Below, piece by piece: positions 25,572-33,862 of a stretch of 49,223 bases of DNA. Source of the DNA: a virus; the IMG/VR virus record IMGVR_UViG_3300008116_000261, positions 1 to 49,223 of that record. One strand, written 5' to 3'. Under the pieces are notes generated by a model. The model made no database searches. It was not told the DNA's origin and worked only from the letters and a program-made list of their open reading frames with translations. Within the stretch, counting starts at the first letter, position 1. Every line of letters begins with the position of its first letter. Position numbers and translations under genes: made by a program.

Positions 25572-25988
25572 TTAAGTTATATCCATTTCGTAAGAACCAG
25601 CTTGTATTCCTTTTGCTTTCAAAGCATCTACAATCTTGTATACTTCTGGATCGGTATAGTCAGCTCTTTGTGGAAGTTCTAATCCTGTAAGACTGTTTAT
25701 AATTTGACTTGCTTCTTCGTGGTTAGATATTTTCTTACCATCTACATTTATTGAGTAGAATCTTTGGTTCGGGAAAGTGTAACTTATATCAAGTCTCTGT
25801 ATATTAGAAGCTTCTTCTTGCATAGCCTTCTTCTCAGAATCATCTTCTTTAGGAACACTTTTAGCAATTGTTGTTAAGATGTTTCTAAAGTCATCTGTAG
25901 TACCTCCTTTAGTTTCTCCTCCTGGAGCATACTTTGAATATCCTTTTAATTCTTCTTGGATGATTCTTTTTAATTCTGATTTCTTCAT
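25572..25988 (-). CDS. Unknown protein with charged N-terminal helix
   Basis: The 138-residue protein begins MKKSELKRIIQEELKGYS, nearly the same helix as at 15293, with IQE as a possible gp21-type site. The rest looks like a small alpha/beta domain (RFYSINVDGKKISNHEEASQ). Function unknown. Confidence 0.6.
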   Translation of the reverse strand: MKKSELKRIIQEELKGYSKYAPGGETKGGTTDDFRNILTTIAKSVPKEDDSEKKAMQEEASNIQRLDISYTFPNQRFYSINVDGKKISNHEEASQIINSLTGLELPQRADYTDPEVYKIVDALKAKGIQAGSYEMDIT

Positions 25989-25991
25989 TAG

Positions 25992-26081
25992 TTATTCTTT
26001 TTTAAATTCTCTTAAGATCAGTATTATACCTAATACAGTTACTGCTGCTATCCAAAAATATGGGGCGTTTCCTCCGTCCAT
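25992..26081 (-). CDS. 29-residue single-pass membrane peptide
   Basis: ATG at 26081, stop at 25992-25994: a short polar start (MDGGNAPYF), a hydrophobic stretch WIAAVTVLGIIL, then LREFKKE. One membrane helix with a basic C-terminal end fits the positive-inside rule for N-out. It ends 3 nt before the next ATG (TAACTAATG). Too short for homology; the support is the complete ORF, tight packing and a matching neighbour peptide. Confidence 0.5.
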   Translation of the reverse strand: MDGGNAPYFWIAAVTVLGIILILREFKKE

Positions 26082-26100
26082 TAGAATTTTATAATTAGTA

Positions 26101-26196
26101 TTACTTCTTTTTAGGTTTAATTATAAATAGTAAGGTATTCATTAGAATTACAAAAGCACCTAACACTATTATTCCTGCTATTACTTCTTGTATCAT
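26101..26196 (-). CDS. 31-residue single-pass membrane peptide
   Basis: The ATG at 26196 overlaps the upstream stop by one base (TAATG). The peptide MIQEVIAGIIVLGAFVILMN continues TLLFIIKPKKK: one long hydrophobic helix with a Lys-rich end. A copy of the box TTATAAATAGT (26121-26131) falls inside this coding sequence. Possibly a holin-like or membrane regulatory peptide; the function is unknown. Confidence 0.5.
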   Translation of the reverse strand: MIQEVIAGIIVLGAFVILMNTLLFIIKPKKK

Positions 26197-26453
26197 TAGT
26201 ATTCTTTTATTCTTACATTTAACGTTCCTGTTCCTTTTATAAGTCTATGATAGACCTCTTTTGGTATAAACACTTTATCTTTTAATACCTGCGGTAATTG
26301 GTTATCGAATTGAAACATCCAATCGGTAGATTCTAATATCTCTACCTCTCTATCGTTTTTATCTCTATGCCATACAAACTCTTCTTCTGGAGTATCTTCT
26401 GTAAATTTTCTATAAAGATACTCTGATGTCTCTAATTGAAAGTACGGTCTCAT
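26196..26453 (-). CDS. Small conserved-looking protein, possible cupin-like fold
   Basis: The 85-residue protein includes FVWHRDKNDREVEILES at about 26-42, WMFQFDNQLP and FIPKEVYHRLIKGTG at 62-76. The last pattern resembles the second metal-site half of a small cupin. I recall similar short proteins in T4-like marine phages. Function unknown. Confidence 0.6.
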   Translation of the reverse strand: MRPYFQLETSEYLYRKFTEDTPEEEFVWHRDKNDREVEILESTDWMFQFDNQLPQVLKDKVFIPKEVYHRLIKGTGTLNVRIKEY

Positions 26454-26454
26454 A

Positions 26455-27012
26455 TTACCAATAACCGCTAAAGTTTCTACTTCCTCCTAAAGATTTCCAA
26501 TATCTTCCGATATTGCAAGCCCAGTATCCTGGTTTTGTTTTATCTTTTTTAGTAGCACATTGATGACGGGCTGCAAAAGAAGCTCTTGCTCCTGGCTCGT
26601 CGATCTTAACATTCAATCCTGTTGTACCTCCAAAAGATACTTTTACTACATTTCCTTTTTTATTCTTAGTATAAACGTAGAATTTTTTAGAACCGCCTCT
26701 TTTTGGTTTGTTTAAAGGAACATCTTTACCTCTGTATTCTGCTTCATCAAGTTCTTCGTCGACCATTGGAAGATCTAAAGGAACTTTCTGTCCTTCATAC
26801 ATTCCATACTCTCCAATATCTGTTAATTCTAGCAGTAGAATATCTTGTTCACTTAATACAATTTTACCGTCTCTTAGGGCTTGTCTTGCTTCAGCAAACA
26901 ATTGTATAAACGAGTCAGAGGAGTACCTGTAGACACATTCAGATAGTGTTAGCTTATTGTCTAAATGGTACTGTAGGTTTGGTAATCCAACTATTTCCTG
27001 TAATCTTATCAT
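26455..27012 (-). CDS. Unknown protein with basic Cys-containing C-terminal phage domain
   Basis: The 185-residue protein has a helical N-terminal half (MIRLQEIVGLPN...), an acidic linker at about 78-94 and a basic C-terminal domain at 107-185. This domain contains KKFYVYTKNKKGNVVKVSFG, SFAARHQC and KPGYWACNIGRYW. It is common on phage proteins by my recollection and may bind metal through its two Cys and one His. It overlaps the upstream gene by 4 nt. Function unknown. Confidence 0.65.
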   Translation of the reverse strand: MIRLQEIVGLPNLQYHLDNKLTLSECVYRYSSDSFIQLFAEARQALRDGKIVLSEQDILLLELTDIGEYGMYEGQKVPLDLPMVDEELDEAEYRGKDVPLNKPKRGGSKKFYVYTKNKKGNVVKVSFGGTTGLNVKIDEPGARASFAARHQCATKKDKTKPGYWACNIGRYWKSLGGSRNFSGYW

Positions 27013-27446
27013 AAGAAATCTTTTCTAAAATATCTTCCTTCTATATTATCATTTATATAGTTGGAATCTGGTTCTATTACTCCTTTTATAAATAGGAATT
27101 TATTTTCATAATATGTATGAAGCTTTTTATTTGGAGTAAAGATAAGAATTTCTCTTGAGAATTCCGACTGTTTACCTTCTTTTATTAAGCCTTTTATTTC
27201 TGAGTGAGAACCGTAATAGGTTTTCCAATCAGATTCTTTTCTAACTATTTTAGATTTACTAGCTCTTTTATCTGTTATTAAAGCCAGTTCTTTTTTACCT
27301 AAAGCTTTTTTTGTAACAGAAATAAGTTGTTTCTTTCCTAAGTATTTTCTACCGGTTGGTAGATGTGTTACTTCATAGATAAACCCGAAGTTGTCTCCGG
27401 GCATATCTGCTAATTCCTTAATTTCTTTTTCTTTATATAACCACAT
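27009..27446 (-). CDS. GIY-YIG-type putative nuclease (SegE-like)
   Basis: The 145-residue protein has NFGFIYEVTHLPTGRKYLGKK at about 19-39, the variant of the GIY...YIG motif seen in SegE-type phage proteins. It then has DWKTYYGSHSEIK near 73-85 and a late Glu in YYENKFLF. SegE-like enzymes of T4 are free-standing homing endonucleases. Many relatives in other phages are of unknown activity. No intron or inserted target is visible nearby. It directly follows the fibre gene. Confidence 0.7.
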   Translation of the reverse strand: MWLYKEKEIKELADMPGDNFGFIYEVTHLPTGRKYLGKKQLISVTKKALGKKELALITDKRASKSKIVRKESDWKTYYGSHSEIKGLIKEGKQSEFSREILIFTPNKKLHTYYENKFLFIKGVIEPDSNYINDNIEGRYFRKDFL

Positions 27447-27460
27447 TTTTTACTGTTTTA

Positions 27461-28396
27461 TTAGAATAATGCATTCCAAATTGTTCCGTCATAGTAATAA
27501 GGCTTACTTGATCCTGGTGCTCCTTGTGCTACTATCATACCTTCTACTGCCGGTGATGGAAAAGATCCTGTTGGTGTTAGTTGCAGTATATTATTGATCA
27601 TCAATGAACCTGTAATCTGTACTTGAGAACCTGATGCAAATATTAAATTTCTTCTTGAAGCATTTGAAGTTCCGTTTCCTACTATAAAAGCAGATTGAGC
27701 TGATGATGAGATATTAAACTGCCCTATTACTGACTGAAATGATCCTGATGCTACTGTTTGATTACCTGCTGCATGTGAATATGATCCAGATGTAATAGTG
27801 TAATACCCTTCAGCATGTGAATAGTCTCCTATTGCTTTTGCATAGAAACCTTCAGCATGAGACCCTACTCCTCTGGTAAAACTATTTTGTCCTTCTGCGT
27901 GAGAATTAGCTGCATAAGTTATTGTAATGTATCCTTCTGCATGTGAAGCATCCCCTATTGCATATGTTTGATTTCCTTCAGCATGTGAACCTGCTCCTTG
28001 AGAATATGTACCACTACCTTCTGCATGTGAACTTTCTCCTTCTGCATGTGTTGAAGCTCCTTCAGCATGTGAATATAGTCCTGGTGAGTACACTTGATTT
28101 CCTTCTGCATGAGAATAGTTTCCTTGTGCATAAGTACTGTACCCTTCAGCATGTGAACTATTTCCGTATGATATTGAATTTTCTCCTTCTGCATGTGAGT
28201 AAGATCCAGATGAGATTGTATTATACCCTTCAGCATGTGAATAGTCTGCAGATGCTGTAGTAAAGTATCCTTCTGTATGTGCTCCAACTCCGTATGCTAA
28301 TGTTCTCTCTCCTTCAGCATGTGAGAATGTACCGTATGCTTCTGTCGCTCTACCTTCACTATGAGCAGAATTTCCTGATGCTAGTGTTCCAAATCC
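27461..28396 (-). pseudogene. Downstream part of SHAEG-repeat tail fibre, cut off by an in-frame TAA
   Basis: This region continues in the same frame as the gene at 28397-29905, after TAA 28397-28399. The frame has no other stop and no ATG near its beginning. It encodes about 16 further 14-residue SHAEG units, then a cap (FQSVIGQFNISSSAQSAFI), a GSQVQITGSL stretch and a C-terminal SKPYYYDGTIWNALF. The cap duplicates that of the upstream half. Either it is silent, or it is read by stop readthrough, or the stop is a point mutation or error of GAA to TAA in the repeat motif. Confidence 0.75.
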
Positions 28397-28430
28397 TTAA
28401 GCATGAGAATATAATCCTGTTACTGTATTT
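27770..28430 (-). repeat. Degenerate ~42-48-bp tandem coding repeats, block B
   Basis: The plus strand repeats CCTTCTGCATGTGA-like cores about every 42-48 bp, encoding SHAEG units after the TAA. Coding repeats, not CRISPR: no conserved spacers and continuous reading frame. Confidence 0.8.
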
Positions 28431-29905
28431 TGTCTTCCTTCTCCATGTCCTCCGGTCGGCCCTGCAGGTACTATATTTTCAAACCCTTGTGTTAAAGATC
28501 CTGTTATCTGCACATCCCCATTTATAATACCACTCCATGTTGTTGCATAAGAAGCTGTAGTAGCATTTGTTGCTGTTGCAAGTGTAAAAGAAGCTGTACC
28601 AAGTAAAGAACCTGTAAATCCTTGAGTAGCAATAACTGAACCTGTTACTTGGAATGTACTTCCTGATGCAAATACTAAATTACTTCTAGATCCATTTGCT
28701 GTTCCATTTCCTATTATGAAGGCTGATTGAGCTGATGAAGAAATATTAAACCTTCCTATTACTGATTGATATAGTCCTGATGCTACTGTAGAGTATCCTG
28801 CTGCATGTGAAAAATTTCCTGATGCTACTGTGGCAAATCCTTCAGCATGTGAAGCTAATCCAGATGCTACTGCATCGTTTCCTTCAGCGTGAGAATATAT
28901 TCCAGATGCTACTGTATTGTTTCCTTCAGCGTGAGACCAGTCTCCTGATGCTGTTGTGTAGTATCCTTCTGCGTGTGAGAAAGTACCTAATGATACTGTT
29001 TGATCTCCTTCTGCATGTGAATAGACTCCAATAGCTTGAGTACCTTGGCCTTCAGCATGTGTATAATCTCCTATGGCTTGAGTAATATTTCCTTCAGCAT
29101 GTGAGTAGCTCCCTATTGCTTGAGTGTTATCTCCTTCAGCATGAGAATAAGATCCAGAGGATATTGTAGAATGCCCTTCAGCATGTGAGTAATTTCCTGT
29201 TGCTGTATTAAAATATCCTTCTGCATGAGATGCTAGTCCTAATGCTGTCGTACCATTTCCTTCAGCATGAGAATAAGACCCTGATGCTGTAGTACTGGTA
29301 CCTTCAGCATGTGAGCTTTGACCTGATGCAGTTGTACTATCTCCTTCAGAGTGAGCAAAATTAGCAGATGCTACTGTACTAGTACCTTCGGCATGTGATC
29401 CTGTTGCTTGTGCACCTGTATTATCTCCTTCAGCATGTGAGTATAAGCCTGATGCTATAGTATAATTTCCTTCAGCGTGAGCATAAACACCAGTAGTTGT
29501 AGTTTGTGTATTTTTACCTTCTGCATGTGAACCTGTTGCAAGTGCTGAAACAGAATACCCTTCGGCGTGTGAGAAACCTCCTTGTGCTAATGTATTATAC
29601 CCCTCAGCATGTGAGTATATTCCTGATGTATAACTACCGGTACCTTGTGCTAATGATCCAGTTATTTCAACATTACTATTTCTTGAAATTCCACCACTAC
29701 CTAGATTTGTCCAGTTTGAAGTTGAAGTAATTGAAATAGACATTGATGCAGGTTCCGGCACCCCTGTTATACCTGTACTTCCTGTTGTAAAGAAAGTAAT
29801 AGTACTTCCTGATAAAGAAGCAGAGTAGAAGTACGATGATAGGTTAGTATCTAACTGTTCGTATGAAAGTGCTGATCCTGTTACCGATCTTAATGTAATT
29901 GCCAT
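28397..29905 (-). CDS. Tail fibre with YadA-head-like SHAEG repeats (first half)
   Basis: The 502-residue product starts MAITLRSVTGSALSYEQLDT, a common fibre N-terminus that likely docks to the baseplate or an adaptor. About 20 units of roughly 14 residues with consensus (Y)SHAEG follow from residue 98. They match the left-handed trimeric beta-roll of YadA/Hep-Hag adhesin heads. A cap, YQSVIGRFNISSSAQSAFII, then a GFTGSLLGTASF linker follow. It ends with YSHA and a TAA where every other unit has GAA. A trimeric receptor-binding fibre is the likely role. Confidence 0.8.
   Translation of the reverse strand: MAITLRSVTGSALSYEQLDTNLSSYFYSASLSGSTITFFTTGSTGITGVPEPASMSISITSTSNWTNLGSGGISRNSNVEITGSLAQGTGSYTSGIYSHAEGYNTLAQGGFSHAEGYSVSALATGSHAEGKNTQTTTTGVYAHAEGNYTIASGLYSHAEGDNTGAQATGSHAEGTSTVASANFAHSEGDSTTASGQSSHAEGTSTTASGSYSHAEGNGTTALGLASHAEGYFNTATGNYSHAEGHSTISSGSYSHAEGDNTQAIGSYSHAEGNITQAIGDYTHAEGQGTQAIGVYSHAEGDQTVSLGTFSHAEGYYTTASGDWSHAEGNNTVASGIYSHAEGNDAVASGLASHAEGFATVASGNFSHAAGYSTVASGLYQSVIGRFNISSSAQSAFIIGNGTANGSRSNLVFASGSTFQVTGSVIATQGFTGSLLGTASFTLATATNATTASYATTWSGIINGDVQITGSLTQGFENIVPAGPTGGHGEGRQNTVTGLYSHA
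28795..29618 (-). repeat. Degenerate ~42-48-bp tandem coding repeats, block A
   Basis: The same CCTTCAGCATGTGA-type core as block B, about 20 units encoding the first SHAEG array. The similarity between blocks A and B offers a substrate for recombination that would change fibre length. Confidence 0.8.
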
Positions 29906-29916
29906 ATCTTTATTTT

Positions 29917-30933
29917 TTAAATATCTATTTTTACTATAATTGTCATTTCTGTATTAGCAGATTTTGGTACCGGTCTTGGCATTTTACCTACTGCAATTAA
30001 TTGATTTGCATCGTTATACAAACCTACTGTTGTTATGTAAGGTTGAAATGTACTGCCTGTAACATTGTTGTTTAATACCCCATTACCGACCATAGAAGAA
30101 GTACTATACAAATTTCCACCGTTATCGTAGACTGTTTTTAAAGAACTACTCAATGCTGATGGATTATATGTAAAATTATACTCTGACTCTCTTATTTTAC
30201 AGTGATAATTGTGCGTAAATATCGGCTGTGTATTTTCAAAAGACATTGTAACTTTTGTACGTGTTTTATTATTACGAAAAACGTCTCGTATTAAATTAGT
30301 GTACCTACTATCTGTTACAATAGCCATTCCATGAGGGTATATTATATCTCCTACTTTTTGATTTATATTACTCCCTGATAAGTATAGATTACCTTCTGCA
30401 TCATCTTGAAAGACATATCTCTCTATAGGAGGTCTAGTCCGTATAGGATCAAGATCAGGTATAGGATCCCAACTACTTGGAGAACGTGTTTCTCCTGTTC
30501 CGTTAAAATCATCTATATAAAATGTAGACAGTCCTTGTATATATCCGTCTGTCATAAATCCTATGTCTATGGGGCCTAATGACCTTACTTCGGCTGGCGG
30601 TATAGTTACTTTAAAGGTACCTGGTCTTATATTTGCACCATACAGTTGTCTTGGTATTGAAAATATTTGAGAGCCTGTTGTTAGGTTTCTAGAGCTAGAA
30701 AAAAATAAAGTCGATTGATTATATAAGTCAAAAGAATGTGATGGAATTGTTCCATTACTACTTTTAGTCTTATAGTACAGTTGCTGTAGGTTTTGTAATG
30801 TATACCCACTTCCTGCTGACTGTAACGTTATTCCATAACTACTAAATTGGCTACCTGACAATGCCCATGGTTTGTGGGCATTATAGGTAGTTATATATGC
30901 ATCTTGTTTATTTAATTTCTTGTAAGCACTCAT
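29917..30933 (-). CDS. Tail-fibre/baseplate adaptor-like protein, paralogue of next gene
   Basis: The 338-residue beta-rich protein shares its C-terminal third with the gene at 30937: CKIRESEYNFTYNPS against FIRVRNSEFNYSTNPS, and PYITTVGLYNDANQLIAVGK against YITTVGMYNDNNDLLAVAK. A central RPGTFKVTI against LPGSFNLTL also matches. The N-terminal 150 residues differ. It sits immediately before the SHAEG fibre, where an adaptor would be expected. Structural role inferred from composition and position. Confidence 0.65.
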   Translation of the reverse strand: MSAYKKLNKQDAYITTYNAHKPWALSGSQFSSYGITLQSAGSGYTLQNLQQLYYKTKSSNGTIPSHSFDLYNQSTLFFSSSRNLTTGSQIFSIPRQLYGANIRPGTFKVTIPPAEVRSLGPIDIGFMTDGYIQGLSTFYIDDFNGTGETRSPSSWDPIPDLDPIRTRPPIERYVFQDDAEGNLYLSGSNINQKVGDIIYPHGMAIVTDSRYTNLIRDVFRNNKTRTKVTMSFENTQPIFTHNYHCKIRESEYNFTYNPSALSSSLKTVYDNGGNLYSTSSMVGNGVLNNNVTGSTFQPYITTVGLYNDANQLIAVGKMPRPVPKSANTEMTIIVKIDI

Positions 30934-30936
30934 TCA

Positions 30937-31971
30937 CTAGTAATCAAGCTTAATTCTCAATAACGCTTCTTTTGTAAAGTCTTTTAATAATGGTTTTGAT
31001 AGTTTAGCAACTGCTAAAAGATCGTTATTATCATTATACATTCCAACTGTGGTAATATAAGCTTGCGGAGTGTTAACCATAACATCCCATCTCAACTCTC
31101 CTGAACCAGAGATTACTGAAGGATTTGTTGAGTAATTAAATTCACTATTTCTCACTCTGATAAAGACATAGTTAGATGATACTGTTTCTTCAGATTGAAG
31201 TTTAAAATTACCTCCTGCTTTTATTGCATTATAGAATGTATTTAAGTTTAATCTTGAGCTTACATTTAAACCTTCATTAACAGGTAATGCCATTCCGGCT
31301 GCTGCTACTGAACCGCTTAATGCTGCTGCGTTCAGTATAATAAGACCTACATCTGGTAAAAATTTACCGTATGAACCTGAGTTAGGTGTGAATCCTGTAG
31401 TTGTTAACCCTATGTACGGTACACCGTCCGAACCACTTACTACATCGAATACTCTTCCTGAGTCTACATAAGATACTATGGTTGAAGTACTACTATTATC
31501 TGTTAACTTTAGTGTATTACTTCCTGAGGTAAGTGTTAAGTTAAAACTTCCCGGTAGTAGTTTTTCTTTATATTTATTCCTATTAACTGCTATTACAAAT
31601 ACCGATTTTGGTATAGTAGTTCCGAAAGTGAAGTTAGTATTTTCATCTCCATTTACAAGTGTTCTATACTGTCCATAGGTAATAGCAGAAGGAGTTGAAC
31701 CTGTAACTACTGATATTTGAGTTGATCCACTTCCTAGGTAATTTCCATAAGCAATAGAGAATTGTACCGATGCTGTAGCTGCTGGTGTTCCTCCTGCATC
31801 TGCTGGGTCTACTTGGTAGATATCGTAATAGTACTGTCCTGAACTCTGTCCTGGCTGTATGGAAGAAGTAAAGAAGTTTGTAAGTGTCGTTACTTGTGAG
31901 GACCATGCTGGTGCTACTACTGATTCTGCTGATATTGTTATATCTTCTGGGTCTAATCTTTTAAATGACAT
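30937..31971 (-). CDS. Tail structural protein, paralogue of the 338-residue protein
   Basis: The 344-residue Ser/Thr/Gly-rich beta protein has the conserved C-terminal module (NSEFNYSTNPS near 270-280, then YITTVGMYNDNN). It has an N-terminal region reading ISAESVVAPAWSSQVTTL. There are 3 nt between it and the next gene. Likely a fibre or baseplate-associated component; no activity motif. Confidence 0.65.
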   Translation of the reverse strand: MSFKRLDPEDITISAESVVAPAWSSQVTTLTNFFTSSIQPGQSSGQYYYDIYQVDPADAGGTPAATASVQFSIAYGNYLGSGSTQISVVTGSTPSAITYGQYRTLVNGDENTNFTFGTTIPKSVFVIAVNRNKYKEKLLPGSFNLTLTSGSNTLKLTDNSSTSTIVSYVDSGRVFDVVSGSDGVPYIGLTTTGFTPNSGSYGKFLPDVGLIILNAAALSGSVAAAGMALPVNEGLNVSSRLNLNTFYNAIKAGGNFKLQSEETVSSNYVFIRVRNSEFNYSTNPSVISGSGELRWDVMVNTPQAYITTVGMYNDNNDLLAVAKLSKPLLKDFTKEALLRIKLDY

Positions 31972-31981
31972 GGTTCCTTTT

Positions 31982-32641
31982 TTATTGTGTTACTTGAATA
32001 ATAGTCACTGGGATTGTAAGCCTAGCTCCTGAATCTCTTCCGATTACTGTAATCGTTGTCTGTAGTGTTGTATTACCTCCAAATAACGTGTTAACTGTTG
32101 TAGCAGATAAGTTAATCGAAGTTCCAATTACTGTTTTAGATACGTTTGTTCCTAAAGTAGTCGTAGAGTTTAGTGCCGCTGCTTCTTGTGTATTAATACC
32201 TACCCCATTAAAATTACTTAATACTCTAGCATCTGCAATAGTTGCTACATACCCACCTGCTTCAAAAGCATTAGTAGATCCTAAATAGTTTAATGTCTGA
32301 GGAGTTATAGCAAGTGATGCTCCCTGTTTTAATCTGATAGCTGCAAATCCTAAATCAAGAATTGGTAACTTAGCAGTACCTCTTGGTAGAGTTGTAAGTT
32401 TATATTTCATGATTTGAGTTTCGTCTGGAAATGCTTCCATAAGTGGCATTGCTTCTATAGCTTCACCGTAGTAAGCAGATCCATTTGGATGATCCGGATT
32501 ATAAAGAGTATAATCTATCTCATCATCTGCTAAAGCAAATTGTGTAATTTTAAAGGATCCGTCTCCTTTTGCAAGAAGTTCTCTTCCCTTTTTTGTAAGA
32601 ATTGCATCAACCGTTACAATTTGATTACTTAAGTATCCCAT
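31982..32641 (-). CDS. Tail/baseplate structural protein
   Basis: The 219-residue protein begins MGYLSNQIVTVDAILTKKGR, ELLAKGDGSFKITQFALADD and DEIDYTLYNP, a start I associate with T4-like phage tail proteins of this genomic position. The C-terminal half is a Thr-rich beta region (TTVNTLFGGNTTLQTTITVI). An AT-rich box lies 16 nt before the ATG. The exact role is unknown. Confidence 0.7.
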   Translation of the reverse strand: MGYLSNQIVTVDAILTKKGRELLAKGDGSFKITQFALADDEIDYTLYNPDHPNGSAYYGEAIEAMPLMEAFPDETQIMKYKLTTLPRGTAKLPILDLGFAAIRLKQGASLAITPQTLNYLGSTNAFEAGGYVATIADARVLSNFNGVGINTQEAAALNSTTTLGTNVSKTVIGTSINLSATTVNTLFGGNTTLQTTITVIGRDSGARLTIPVTIIQVTQ

Positions 32642-32656
32642 TTTTCTATGTGTTTA

Positions 32657-32667
32657 TTAATAAATAT
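32657..32667 (-). promoter_or_regulatory. AT-rich box in tail block
   Basis: The plus strand reads TTAATAAATAT, 16 nt from the ATG at 32641, matching the recurrent box and spacing. Confidence 0.35.
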
Positions 32668-32685
32668 GTTTTAATTTAATTTAAT

Positions 32686-33849
32686 TTATGTCGAAGAAAT
32701 AACAAACCCTAAGGAATCTAATTTTAATATTCGACCTGTTTCCTTTACCAGTACTTGTCCTTTTGGCACTCCTGTTAACCTATTCCCTGTTACATTATAT
32801 ATTTGTACTAGATTTACCCTGGAAAAATTACTTCCAAGAGGTATTGGTTGTGGGTTTCCGAAATAACCTCTTGTTACAAGTAAGCTATATACTAGAGGTG
32901 AAGCCGTTAACACACCTACTGCATCCACTCGCATAATTTCATCAGTAGAAAGCATTCCAGTTGAAATAAGATCACCAACTCTAAAGATAGGTGGTGTAGT
33001 CCCTATTGCATTTGTTGTTACTGCAATAATTGTTGTATTCTCATTATAACCTGCGTTTGGTAAATATCCGGAATTTTCTTTATTAAATCCTGGTGTATCT
33101 CCTATTCCTGCAAAGAAATACTCTTTATAAACCACTTGATTACTGTTTATTAGGTAGTTTATCTCACTTAATGTGGATCCTGATGGGAATTCAGAAGCTT
33201 GGAAAAACTTTCCTGATATTGCAGGTTCTGTTAAGAAGTCTACTCTATCTGTTTTACTTCCTTCATACCTACCATTTATCCACCCTGTTGTAGTATAGTT
33301 ACTATCCTGTATATCTGCTTTTGGTGCAGATCCTGAGATTAATTCTCTTATATTTAAAGGACCTGTATATGCTGGGTTTGCTAAAGTCCCAATCTTATAC
33401 CTATCAGCTTGCATTATGTAACTAGACTGTCTACTTGCTTCTAAAGATCCTTCTAATATATTATACGGACTATCTGCAAACTCAAATGTGTCTAAAGAAG
33501 GTGAGAATACTATATTACCCGAACCAATTCCAATATTACCTATAGTAGTTAATGTTAATGGTACTACATTATAGTAGTAGTAAGAGGTAACTGGCATTAC
33601 AGGGGTTCCCGGTGACTGTACTTGTGTTGAGGATATTACGTTTAGTGCTATACTCTCTCCCGTAGATAACGGTACTGTTATCTGCTGTACACCTGCTAGT
33701 AATCTTGAACGGTCTTGAGGAGGTGTATTAAGGTCTATAACCGGTATAGTTATTGCTCGTAATATATACGGAGGTCCTCCAGTATCGTACCAAATATTTA
33801 CCTGATCCGGATGTAGTTGTGTATACGCGAAGAATTCTTGTTGTGTCAT
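32686..33849 (-). CDS. Tail structural protein of unknown role
   Basis: The 387-residue protein has a central segment YNILEGSLEASRQSSYIMQA, DRYKIGTLANPAYTGPLNIR that likely forms an interaction arm. It has a beta-rich C-terminal domain (IFRVGDLISTG...EIMRVDAVG) resembling short hub-like folds. It lies between the 1328-residue protein and fibre genes. No enzymatic motif; a baseplate or fibre connector is plausible. Confidence 0.65.
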   Translation of the reverse strand: MTQQEFFAYTQLHPDQVNIWYDTGGPPYILRAITIPVIDLNTPPQDRSRLLAGVQQITVPLSTGESIALNVISSTQVQSPGTPVMPVTSYYYYNVVPLTLTTIGNIGIGSGNIVFSPSLDTFEFADSPYNILEGSLEASRQSSYIMQADRYKIGTLANPAYTGPLNIRELISGSAPKADIQDSNYTTTGWINGRYEGSKTDRVDFLTEPAISGKFFQASEFPSGSTLSEINYLINSNQVVYKEYFFAGIGDTPGFNKENSGYLPNAGYNENTTIIAVTTNAIGTTPPIFRVGDLISTGMLSTDEIMRVDAVGVLTASPLVYSLLVTRGYFGNPQPIPLGSNFSRVNLVQIYNVTGNRLTGVPKGQVLVKETGRILKLDSLGFVISST

Positions 33850-33862
33850 CTTATTTAAAATA

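Noticed and set aside
27955-28287. 110-residue minus-strand ORF rich in HMLK/HMQK
   Set aside because: It is an out-of-frame reading of the SHAEG DNA repeats.
28397-28399. Alternative genetic code with TAA as sense
   Set aside because: TAA ends many clear genes in this window, and TAG ends others.
27770-29618. Tandem repeats resembling a CRISPR array
   Set aside because: The repeats are coding, degenerate and lack unique spacers; they encode a fibre beta-roll.
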